NCBI GenBank assembly: GCA_037447655.1
Contig: JBBHKE010000953.1
Location: forward strand, 343,001-403,000
Reading direction: 5' to 3'
DNA from: Zygnema cylindricum
Taxonomy: Eukaryota > Streptophyta > Zygnematophyceae > Zygnematales > Zygnemataceae
Length of the DNA: 60,000 nucleotides
This document shows positions 12,096 through 23,971 of the stretch, one piece after another. The translations under genes were made by a program, and so were the position numbers. The notes under the pieces were generated by a model that was given only the letters and a program-made list of their open reading frames with translations, did not search any database and was not told where the DNA came from. Position 1 is the stretch's first letter, and the number at the start of each line of letters is the position of its first letter.

Positions 12096-15011
12096 CCCAA
12101 AATGAAAAGCCCAGCAACACCCAAATCCAAAACCACAACTCTAACACCAACTCAATTATCTATCTAAAAGCAACCCCGTAAGTCCCCCCAACCCGGGGGA
12201 GCACGGCTAAAATTAGAATACGAGGAAACAAAATCTTATTGGCCATTTTGTGTTCACCATTTTTCTCTCACTCCCTGTTTATCTTTTAATTAAAACATGA
12301 AACTGCTGGTCGCAGTAGCTTCATTAACCCGAAGACAATACTGCCAATACACTGCCTGCTGCTATTATAATTTTATATCTTTTATACTAGTGAACAGAAT
12401 TAGTGTTGGTTTTTACTAAATCCATCTCATTATTAATAGTTGACCTGGCACTCTGAATTACACGTGAACCGTGTTCAGTTGTTGATCAAACTTAAAAGAA
12501 CAAAGATCTCAAAAATATCAGGTACATGGTAACATTTACACATAGGATTGACGGGGCGCTTATCAGAAAAACTTTTCAAATGAATTAGCTAGCTCTCTAT
12601 CTCTAGTTTTGTAGAATTTGATGTAATATGGACCATATTTCACTATTTGAGACCACAGTCAATCAACAAGAGCGAGTTTAGAGAAGCAGGCCGGAGTAAC
12701 AGTATACAGTTAATGATATCTCTAAACAACTTCTAGACCTTTTGTCACCTGTAAATTTTGAAAACCTTTAAATAGCACCTTTTCTGTTCGACTGCAGACC
12801 TGAACGGCGTGTCCCTCGGCTGATCAGCAATTGGGTAACTTTGTCCCTTGGGGGACCTCACCGATCCGGTAACTTTCAAAGTACCACCTCGGCAATCGTT
12901 ATTGACCGTCAGATATTGGCTGCTTGATCCTGTCAATGAATAAAAACAAAGCTGCCACCCGCACTAATGAGTCTTCAGCCATCTATCCTTCGTTCGTGAC
13001 CATCCGATCATAAAATGCTGGTTGTTCCGAAGCTAGCCGTCCTTTTCAAGCAGTGTAATTTCGTGTTACTTCTTTGCTCTGTTTTGCGTCAATCGTTGTG
13101 TTGTTTTGGGTCGTGTCAATGTCTGTACAAACGTCAAGAATAGTACGAAAGTACTTGGACGCTTTGATAAATAGGACATGGTCCATGCCTGTGTAACAGG
13201 CATTGATTTACTAGTGTGATATATTATGCTTAGGTTGAAAGACCATTGGAAGAGATTTCATAAATAAATGTTAACTGTGAAAATATGTCTTTCTCTACAT
13301 TTTTTTGTTGTCTATGTAGTTTTACTTCTATGCGATTATATTGATTGTAGATGTGAGGTTTTCATGGAATGTGCTTTGCTAAGGGAAAGTGTCGGTGCTT
13401 ACATTCGGTACAGTGTATTTGAAGACCAAGACTCCGACTTTTATCAGGAGAGCACAATGGTGAACCGTCTGAGTATATGGGAACCAAAAATCAAAGGCAG
13501 ATTGAAAAACAAACACGGGGTGCTAAATAAAAACGCCGGGGTGCTCCCCCGTTGATTGAAGCATTTGGTCGACTTTTTCTTGCTTTATGATTCTTGAGCG
13601 TGACTTATTGCTCCACAAAGTTATGCAGCGTGCCGCCTGTGTTCTACATCGTGACTTCTCCATGGTTTTGTTTTGCTATTGGCGCATTTGTGGAGTTGCA
13701 CCCTTCGCTCCTTTGCAACTTCTTACAATTGATGTCATCCTAGCCCACTTACTTCATTGCTCACACGGTGGGGAAATATGCACAATATGGTTTAAATTTA
13801 TTGCCCTGGGAGGCGAAGCACGATATATATTCGATTGTGAAGTGTCTATTAGGGGTCTCCGCGACCCTCTTGTGGATTTGGTGTTTTTGCACGTGCCGAA
13901 AAAAAATGCTTAGTGACGTAGTTCTTACAGTCCTTAGGAGAATCCATTTTTCTTCACGCACTGCAGCTTGAGATAGCCCCTAGAGAAAGGAATTATGCAC
14001 ACCAAGAATTGGTTGACATCTTCATACAATTTCTTTTGACAATCTTCGGGACCTTGTACATGTTTTCGGACAATTTTTTTTTTATTGCGCTCGGTGATCG
14101 ATTGAAGTCGATGAGTCAGAAGCCCTCCCTTTCACCGATATGTGACTCTAGTTCTTTTCAACGTGCCAATCCTCAGCCTTTATTTGACACAGCATTGTGG
14201 CCCATGATGGTTGTGGACTTACGCGACTTATTGCCACTCTAATTGGGGTGCCTATATGATCTCTGTAGTTGTGACCTTGGCCCTCTTTTTTAATTGTTTG
14301 TAGGGCATGGACTAGTGTTTGCCCACTAGTTTCCTTTGTTGTTTTAATTCTAGTTTGAGGTTCTCAATGTTGCTTAACGTTTGTCTTGCTTATAGTTTGT
14401 AGAAATAAGGATCCCTAACCTTTTGTAGTCGCTGGTTTTTTTTTTCATTTAAACCATGGGTTGTTTTTATATGGTTTCACCATCACAAATTTGGAGATAA
14501 ATTCTTTTTCACTTTTTAAACAAGTGAAAGTATACAAAACCTAAAATTATATTAATTACGCTTAACGTCAGGCAACCATCAAAAAATGGTTTTACAACAA
14601 ACCATTGTTAGTTTACTGCTTTTTTTGATTTTTAATGCAACACATAGCCCTAACGTTAACACTTTTTTAACTAACCTAGATAATCTTTAGCCACATGGCT
14701 CGTGATGGATCACTTAAGTAAATAGTGTTATGAACATTAAGTTTATGATTTTTGGTCAGTTACTTATTATTAACGTGAACACTTGATTTAGTGTCAGCTT
14801 GCACTTTGGTTCACTCGTCTATGTAGCGTTGTTACAATGGGCAGTTTGCATTGAAGCACCATATTTGAAGATCACGTCCTATACGCGTATTATATACCCT
14901 TTTATCGTATAGTACGTCATCATATACAAATATAATGCCCATATCGTACGTGGGAACATACCGTATACTCGTATAGGTTTTTTTTGCATTTGACTATTTG
15001 CACCTTCGAAC

Positions 15012-15043
15012 GGTACAGTACCGTACAGTCACAGTACTGTACC
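15012..15043. promoter_or_regulatory. perfect inverted repeat upstream of the 15.1-kb gene
   Basis: GGTACAGTAC (15012-15021) and GTACTGTACC (15034-15043) form a perfect 10-bp inverted repeat with a 12-bp spacer, 73 bp before the start codon at 15116. It could be a DNA palindrome bound by a dimeric regulator or a stem in the 5' UTR. Further TACCGTA/TACGTA words lie just upstream. Confidence 0.6.
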
Positions 15044-15115
15044 TTAGTTTGTCGTCCGCGCCGTGAGCTTGAATTGGGAATTTGAGACTGCGCTTTGCAC
15101 CTTACAGCGGCCTTC

Positions 15116-18100
15116 ATGGCCAATTGGAACGCGTTGGAGCTCCGTCTGGGCGTTCGTCCAGGGCGACAGCTGGAGGTTCCGTCCAGCTCGGCCCTGCAGA
15201 GCGCGTGGTCGCACGTGCGAGACGCTGCCAGTGACGCGTGGCGACTGGCAGCAGCAGAGGCTCTTCCGCATTTGCTATTTCTCAGCCGTCACCGTCACGT
15301 TCTTTACATCTCCGACGCTGATTCGCTGACACTATTCAGGCTCTTGGAAAAGGCAGACAGGGACTCTGATGTTTCAGTGGTAAGAGAGACGGGCGGTGCA
15401 ACTCGATTGGAGGAAGAAACTGAAACAGTTGTCAGTGACAGAAAATTTTCCTTGGAAAGATGTTGCTTTTTGCTTCTGTGTGTGTGGTTTCGGAGGGCAA
15501 CTGCGCCAGGAAAGACTCCCAGGAAGACTCAGTCGACAGGTTCAGAGAATGTGGACTCAATTGGAGCCTCTGTAGAGAATTTAATTATTGGCAGATTGCT
15601 CTCAAGTCGGCCTCTTCCCTTCTTTTTAGTCAGTGCAGGTGTTCTCTGTCTTGGGAGCATTTGTTCTTCCCTTCTTTCTACAGAAGGAATTCGAGACAAA
15701 GCTCGAGAAGCACTATTACAGGTGCTTACAGACAGAGGATGGGGCCTGGAGATGGAGGGATTTGGAGAAGTTCTTGCCGGTTTTGGTTACGCTATGAGTG
15801 TCTCTCATGGGAGACATTCACAAAGGCTCTTCACAGCCCTGTTGAATTTGTGGTTTCCGAGAAACACCTCAAAGTCCATGGCCATCGAGATTTTGGTAGA
15901 GTTGCCCTCTCTCGAGCAAGGATTTCTTCTCGTGGAACTCATGGAGCACGAGGGGCTACGTCTTAGGAGCTTAGGAGAAAGCTCATGGCCTGAAGATAAT
16001 TCTCTCGCTTTGTCTATTCTCCAAGGTTTAGTGGCAGTCTCCCAAAGAGCCATAAAAGGAGAGCTTGCCGAGACGTCTGACAGGAGATTTGAGCAGGAAT
16101 TTGGTATATCAAAGTGTGCAGGAATTATGTGTGTTGTCGGCTTGTTGAGGGGCTTAGGGGCGGGAAAATCTGGGAAGGTGGAGTTAGGACAGGTGAATAG
16201 GCTCCCTAGTTCTAGTTTTTGGTGCCAGGAGATGGAATTGGTGCTTCAGGGATTAGTGGCCATGGCTGCCGCTGATGCCAGTCCATGGCTGTTGAATTCT
16301 TCTCATTCACGTCATTCACCAGAAATCGGAGTAGTCGAAGCTCCAAAATTGAAGGATCCATTTTTAATTTGGGAATCAAGACCACTTTTTTCATCTGAGC
16401 TTTACAATTGGATGCCTGCAAGTCTCACTTGGGCACCTGCAGTCGATCTCTCTCTTACTGTTATTTCTGACGGTTGGCAAAAAGCACGTGCCAAAACTGC
16501 TCGCCATTGGCTTAGATGTGTTGCTTTGGCTGTTTCGAGGCTGTATGGATCTGGGGTCCCAGGGACTCCCCCGAATCCAGCAGTCCTATGCTGCCTTCTA
16601 GGAGCTCTTTGGGGAGATGCCGTCCAGTGGGGTCCTTTTCATGCCCTCATATTGCTGACTTCTCGTAATTCGCATAATACTCTTTCACATGGTAGTAATT
16701 TTGAGGGACATGGGCACCACCAAACTGCCTTGCATTCCCCTCGATTGGGGCAAAATTTGAGAGGCGATTTCCAGGAAAAGCCATGGGAGAAGAGTACGGA
16801 TACTTTAGGTGTTTTTTCTTGGTTGAAGGAGCATGTAGAAGAGCAGGTTTTGTTCAAAGAAGCTGGTGCTCTCACCAGAGCTCTCTCCGACCAAGTCCGA
16901 AGCACAGACATAGGAATGCGTGCTTGGGCCGTGGAAATGGCTTGTCTCTATGCTAAAGCCACACATCAGGGACATCGATTGGTTTATATTGAGGCAATAC
17001 GGGGAAATCTTGGCCCAGGTGTATCGGATCAAATCATTGTTAACAATCCCGAGCAGAAAGGAATCAAGGCCTCACTGACTCCAATCATGAACAAGGCTTT
17101 GAGTGCTTCATTCCTGTCTATCTGTATGGTTTTTGTTGGAGTGCTTTCCGAAGACACAAGTTCATCAGTTTCACCCTCTGGTATAGGAACGACTGAAGTT
17201 GGGTTGGTAGACACGAAGCTGACGGAAATGGAAGTGGATAAGTTACAATGTGCCGTGTATGCGGTAGAGGCTTTGGCGTTTATGGACTTCACTTCTGTCC
17301 ACATGGCAGAATATGGGAGGCTTGTGCACAAAGCTGTCAGCATTGTGGTTGATAGCCAGTGGGCTGTGGAGGCGCTTGCTTCTCGAATTTCCCCATACGA
17401 AGAAGTGATTAGTGGACCAGGTAAATCCTGCCTTTCCTTTCCGTCTTTTCTTGATATGGGGGAAATCATTGCACATTTGATAGGCTCCAAATGATTTTGA
17501 GCTTGTAAAGCTGAGACATCACCTAGTTTTCACTTCAACATTTGTTGAAGTTTGTTTTTTGGATGAGGGAAGTTAAAGACATTTCAAGCATAAATTAAAG
17601 CAGTGTTAAGAGCTGTAACGTTAAAGTATACTCACTTGTCTTGTCTTCAGTTTTGTGTTCTGCATTTGGCTCTTTCTATTCGTCAAAACTGAGGTCTTTT
17701 CAGCATTCCACCGCTTCTTAGACGGTTATGTTGTGTCTCACCTTCACTCTCAACCTGTAGACTATTTGCAAGAGTTAGATTTTTGTGAGAAATTGTTCAT
17801 ATTTTCTAAAGTTGGAGGGGAAACCAGGTTGGGAGATTGACACCTGGCAACTTGATGCTGTTCACACTTCTTGCATCTATTTTTGGATGCGAGTGCTGAT
17901 GCCTTGTCTGCCCAAACTGCAACCGCCTCAATTTGCTGACTCCATCGCCTCAACACTTTTTCTGTATCCTACTTGCTGCCATCACTAATTTACAATTATC
18001 TCCCTTTCTCCAGGAGTTTGGGATGATTCACATGTTCATCTTGCAAAGTGATGGTTGTTACTGTGATTGTTCTTTTGGATGTTCACACATTTTGTGAGAT

Positions 18101-20344
18101 GGTGTTTTCAGAAAGTAGATCGGATGGATAATGTTCAACTGCACATATAATATGCGGCATAGGGTGCATCCTTTCGATTAGGCAGGAGGCGGAAAGGTAG
18201 GGAGAGCTCCTTAATGGATTCAATGACAATTCAAATCAAAGCTCTCTTGTGAAGATAGTATTTGGTAAGGGAATAAATAACCTCACTTGGAGGAGTCATA
18301 CAGTGGACAATTAAGAACAAGGGCTCTTCACGATTAGGTCATTGAGAAGCCATTTTTTTCAAGAATCAAGCATGGGTCATCACATGGTGTCTTGTTCTTC
18401 TACTTAAACCAGTGGTCTTATTGCAGGAAGCTCTTGCATATTTACGACTTTGAGAGGACTGTAAGGAGAAAAAGAAAAGAGAATGGGGAGAGACATAAGG
18501 GAGAGAGAGGTGGGGAGATGGAGGGTTGCAGGTAGATATCATAAGGGAAGAGAGGGGCGTTTTTCAGGGGCAGAATGAGTTTGATTCCCTTGACAATAAT
18601 GCCACAGATATCTCTGTCATCCACAAGAAGTTGTTGTTCTGTCAGCTCATTCCCTATTCGCAGCATTTTTGAAGGAATCTGCACAGAATGTGAAAGTGGA
18701 GCAGTTATCCGAGGGACATCATTCAAGAGGAGTCTTCCACAAAGAAAGGAACAGTCAAGGGGCACAGAAAAAATGGCTGCTACTGGAACAGCTCTCTGTG
18801 CACTATGCCGAAGAGGCGCTCAAGGTATAGAGCAAATCGTTTTTCTTATCTTTTCATTTGCTTTGTGTTTCAGTTATTGCTTCAGTTTTCCCGAGTTTAA
18901 AGAACATGGCATATGTGCTCTTCTGCCCAGGTTTCCCTGTTAGAGGCTACAGTCATATGGGTACTGACTCTCTTTTGTCTGGTTTACATATTTACGCCTT
19001 ACGGTTTACCAGTGGTATCCGGCTTCGACTCCATTCAAGGGTCTTCTCTCTGGCATCGTTGCCATTGCTCTATACCTGCCAGCTGGCAGTCCGGCATGTG
19101 CCATCTGTCTCCGTTTGGTTAGCGAACGTAGTTTTTCCCTGTTCACCAGTCACCAGCAAAAGGTTCATGATAAAGATAGCCGTGGAGGGGAAAAACACGT
19201 GCAAGAGGAGCAAAAAAGTGAGGGTGACGGTGATAAACAGCATGGAGAAGCTGGTGGCAAATTACGGAGCCTCCTCATGGCCGTTATTCCAATTGTTGAC
19301 CTACAGGTGAGAAGGCGATGCAGTTTAGGATTTCGTACGCGTGTAATATGCGGTAACCATGTTTGTACGTCTCCCATTGTTTTTTGCATATTTGAACTAT
19401 AGTTACAATGTCTGCGGTAACTATGTTTTGATTTTTTACTAAAGATGGTTACCATGTCTGCAGTTACTACGTTTCAATACCTTACTAAAGATAAATACGA
19501 TGTCTGTGGTTACCAGGTGCTGTCGGTATGTTTGCGAGAAGTGGCGCGATTGCTTCTCCTACTGACTGCTGAAGGGCAGTCTCAAGCCAAGGCTTTGGCA
19601 GAGCTTTATGAAGTGCTCGCAGCGAGTGACGACTACACTCGCAAGCCTTTCACAGTGCCATTTTTTCAGTCACTTTCCTATCTTTGTGCTGCACAAGAAG
19701 CTCAGCAAGCTGTCCACGGTCGTAATGGTCGTAGTATTAAGAATGTTTCTTCGAGGAAAAGGGGAAATCGTGGCAGTGGTGGTAAATCGGGAGGGAGAGA
19801 TAATCAGATCAGAAGCAGTGCAACAGAAGAAGCTGCTGGAACAGATAAAGGGGATGGCAAGGATGTTGTCAGTCATGATCCTGAGGAGGAGGTAGAGCGG
19901 GGTGATAATGAAAGAACAGATCGCAATGACTCCTTGAAGATGAATGTTGCAAGTGCGACAAATAATTGTGACGATGAAAGCAGATTTTGTAGATACTCGA
20001 TTGGTGTTGATGAGATAGAGGGCAATTCTGTTAGTGGAGGATACGCAGGGAAAGAAGACGGTAAAACATTTTTTAGTAGAAGAGAAGAAAGGAGGGAGCC
20101 CAGAACTAACAGATTGGAAGAAGGTGTTTGCTCTCCCAGACATCGCAAAACGATGTCTTTAAGAGATGTCTTCCAAGACCAGTCCCGGCAGCTTGTAGGT
20201 GATAAACCCGATCAATTAGATTTTGGAGAGTACGAGGAGAACTTAGTTTTTAGATCGACGACTAGTTCCCATGAGCCAGCCCTCGGAACTTCCCAGTCGT
20301 CTGGTATTATGTTTAGGCAGCAAGCTCGACAATCACGATTATAA
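15116..20344 (+). CDS. large helical-repeat (ARM/HEAT-like) protein, function unknown
   Basis: Exons: 15116-17420, 17704-17756, 17818-17963, 18608-18824, 18931-18960, 19013-19306 and 19517-20344. They join in one frame to 1290 codons plus stop. The first exon alone codes for 768 residues. The sequence is leucine-rich and amphipathic throughout, as in ARM/HEAT solenoids, with no catalytic motif. Segments such as LQPPQFADSIAS, SAHSLFAAFLKE, STPFKGLLSGIVA, YLPAGSPACAICLRL and SDDYTRKPF look strongly conserved and resemble, from memory, an uncharacterised plant protein of about 1150-1200 residues. The last ~200 residues are hydrophilic and low-complexity (Gly/Ser/Asp/Glu/Arg-rich). The start is the first ATG (MANWNALELRLG), in good TTCATGG context. 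An additional small exon inside intron 3 (17964-18607) cannot be excluded, although the phases fit without one. Confidence 0.8.
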
Positions 20345-23300
20345 ATTCATAAATACGTCCCTTGTATAATATTTCTTGGAATGTGAGTTCGATACGCTAA
20401 ATACCATGTTTACCTTATCAGGAATGTCGCTTTTAATTGTTCATGCATAATTTTGTTCATGTAAATATTATGCACATGTAAATGAGGCACCACAATCACT
20501 ATATTTTCTGCTGTTCTACACGTGTTAATTATGGGGGTACTTGTCAACAAAGTTATAGTCAAAAACATCAATAATTTTGTGAAGAGGAGCAAATTTTCAC
20601 AGACAACTTTATCTGTCCACGACAAGGAGTCATACACGCGCTGACTAGTCTTCTCTCATTTAGGGTTGCCTTACCATTCCTCCACTTGAGTTACACATGT
20701 CACCGATGACCACAGCACTTCATGTGAACTATTTGGAAGCCAAAGGCCACAAGAAGAAATTACGTTATTCCATCCACTTCATGCCACGTATCTTTTCAAA
20801 GTCCATGTATTTAAGCTACAAGGTTGTACGATGGCAGGATGCGAAGGAATTTCGAATTGAATTACTGTCCACAGAAACAGAGGAAAACATGAGGACTAAG
20901 CTAAAGTGCGGAGGTGAATCAAACGCACAAAGATGTACGGTTGCTTTTGTGCTTTTTCAATGTTGTTCCTTTCAATGACTTGTTGTCCTTTTCTTTCGCC
21001 TTTCTCTCCCTCTTAGTTGCTTCCACCTGCATTCGGTTTTCCAGTTCGCGTTTGCCTTTCATTTTTTGTTCCCATGCGCTTTTTGAGTGGTTTACCATCG
21101 CGCTTTCCTAAGAAAGTCTTATCAATGCCGAAAACCCTTTGACAAATATTTTTGCCTTCTAGTATAAAATTACCAGAAAGGCAGTCACGAAGTACGAGGA
21201 AGAGTCAGTATGTTTCTCCAATGCAGCAAAAACAAACGATCGGACGGCCAAGATCGCATCTGGGAAATGAAGGAGTTGAACAAGCTTTGTTCAATAACGT
21301 TTTGAAAGTACATGTTGTACAATACACCTATCCCACTGTACGATTTTGGACTTCCATCCCAGCAGCAAATCTACAAAGACCACATTTGTCGCCGTGTCTC
21401 GAAGTATGTGCATTGTTGATTTATGAAGTGAACGTACAGATATTGACTTCTTACATATTGTCACACACTAAACCGTTGAGATCCTTGACACGTCACAATA
21501 AGAGCTGACTTCGAACAACAAGCGTAAGCATGATTGCCAGAAATTTGGGATCGAAGTCAATCTTAAAAATGGACGGCCAGAAATACTCAACAATCTCCGT
21601 ACAAGCCTGCTGCAATAACCTGAAATCGGCACTGGACGGCATAAGACTTCAATCTCAGCAGCGAGATTGGAGGACGACATTTATCTCCTTGGATAAAATT
21701 TGGGGGGGGGGGATCGTCGATTTATAAAACAAGCGGACGGATCTTGACTTCTAACATTCTGATCCCCACGTGGCATCATTTAAAGAAGCCTTTTTGAGAA
21801 TCCTTCTAATGATTTATCGGTTGAGATTCTTCAAGCACATTTTTTATTGCCAATTTGCACTCTGCCATCGCTTTGTAATTGGAAACCAGGTTGTGTCATA
21901 AAATAAGAAAATACGGAAATGTCAAAATTTGGATCGATCCTTCCAAATCGGAAAGTTTTTTAGAAAAACCTCCTTTTAGAATCTACTATGTTCAGTTTGC
22001 TTACTTAGAAGTTGATCCTATAGTAGTAGTTTGTTTTGGAGTCAAATTTACGGAATTGAGGATCACTGGACTGTACCCTTTTGTGCAAAGTCTCTCCTTG
22101 TAGTTCAAATTTTTGGTAATAGTGACACGTTTATTAGTGTGTCTCCACTGTCCGAATGTTGACACAAAGACCTGATATGTATATTGGAAAAGAAAATATT
22201 GAACAGGAACTTCATAGCAATTCGTCTCTCTGTATTGAAATTTGTTTTTTATGGGCATTTGGATACCATTGGTGCAAACCGTGTCGAAGGTGCCTTGCGA
22301 CATGTTTTTTTTTTTTTTTCTTTTTGATGATTCAGTTTTGCAAGCTACAAAGTTTTGCACTTTGCATACGTTCTTCCCTCCGACACTTTATAAAGGGTGT
22401 TCATTTTCAGGTTCCTCGACTGTAACAAGCACTTCGGATTTTCAAGTTTGACGTTAGTTAAAATACATTCTGCAATGTTCTTCGTGGGTATGGCCAAAAA
22501 TTGCATGAAACTGACGCTGTGGACTGTTCTGTTGAGCACAAAACATTATAGGTAACGTGAAGTAACAACTTACATAAGCGAAATGGCTTATGACTATTTT
22601 CAAGTTCACAATAATTGTCAACATTGCCCATCATCTTGAGCTCTTCTCGTGGCTCTCGCGGTAAGCAAGTGTACTACGTAAATCTGTGCAGATTTTTTCC
22701 TCCCATAAGCTTATTTGCCTGCCTATCTTCTTAATGAAGCTTATCATTTCCTTTGGAAAGAGAAATTGACAATGATGATGATAAGCCTTAAGGAATCAAA
22801 TTTACACAAGAAAGTCAGTTAGGGCAAACTATGTGCACAATACCTGGCCCCTTCTTGATTTTCTTTTTATCCCCAGATCGCCAAAAAAAAGCATCATGTG
22901 ATCTTTTCAACCAAATTTACGTAGGTCCAAGTACAGTGACTACAAACAAGCTGAGGTGACAGAAAGGTACTAGGTCAATTTCTCTTGATAAACTAGTGAA
23001 ATATACAAATCAACTTTATGATGCCAAGAAAACGACTCCATTATTCCAATTCAAATGTTTAATTAATTCATATTTAATTGCCTGCTCTATGTTCTGAAAA
23101 GTTGAACCCTCATCCAGGCTCCCTCCAACATTCAATACTATTATAAAGTATAAAACAAAACAGGATATGGTAAACCTACCGTTAAGGCAAGCAACCTGGT
23201 TAAACGGATGCTTTAGACTTTCTCAAGAAATACCTCCAATTATGGGCGGTACAAATATCCATTATATTTTTTTTTGTCATCCCATTGACAATGTTTATGG

Positions 23301-23971
23301 CATAAACTAGTTGAATGTTCTTCCTGGTCAAAATAGTGTCACAGGCTAATATTTCGTGACATCCTAATAAAAAATTGCAAATTTTTCAAGTATCCACACC
23401 TTTGAAGGCCACTCCACAGTGTTGCCCTCAGTTTTGTTAGTTTGTTCTCGTTAGTTTTGATGGTTTGTTCTTATATTTAATTTTAACGTTGTTGTGCAAA
23501 CCCTGTGTCCCACACATTTTGCAATAAAGATGATCACCCATTCTTCTGTTGCCAACCTCCGACCTGACTTTGATGCACAATGGGAGGACACAATGTCACA
23601 GAGCTCTGAAGCCACCATACAGCCTGGCATTCCTGACAAAACAAAAGTTTCAGAAAACGTATCTCTAACAAAACCTGTACAAAGATTACAGACTCAACAT
23701 TCTTAATATATACAATTTCCCTCTGTGCAACTAAAAGGTAACACAGTGAAGATGTTGCCTACCGTTGATGCATTAAACTATTCCCAAGGAGAAGCATTCC
23801 CAAGCCGTCTCTTTAAAAACCCAGAGTGACGGACAAAGAGCCCACTTATTATTTCCCATGCATAGCATGACTAGCTATGGACTCAACCACCAGCCTTTGT
23901 GAGTCACCTTTAACTGCCGTGTTTTTCCAATGTACTTTCCTGACGGCAGTACTTCCATCGCCACCTGTCAA
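20345..23971. other. 3.6-kb intergenic region between convergent genes
   Basis: Both flanking genes end here, so UTRs occupy the edges. No exon chain or recognised protein was found. An 11-base G run lies at 21702-21712 and a long T run near 22306-22320. Scattered frames of 60-120 codons have no splice continuation. Confidence 0.5.

Larger units (their letters stand above)
9430..15011. other. 5.6-kb gene-poor region with repeats
   Basis: The first ~250 bp is probably the SYF2 3' UTR. Beyond it I see no gene I can defend. There is a 597-bp inverted-repeat element (10035-10631), a GC-richer island at 10780-11060 with competing open frames on both strands but no recognisable protein, and a dispersed-repeat copy at 11952. 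AT-rich sequence follows. Around 13.4-13.9 kb several frames are open for 60-110 codons without motifs. Confidence 0.5.

Noticed and set aside
13587-13971. Overlapping open frames of 66-108 codons
   Set aside because: Three frames on two strands are open at once with no conserved motif; probably chance in unselected sequence.
18442-18765. 107-codon minus-strand frame that looks protein-like
   Set aside because: It lies opposite exon 4 and intron 3 of the helical-repeat gene; the plus-strand reading has splice sites, phase and conserved motifs, while this frame has none.
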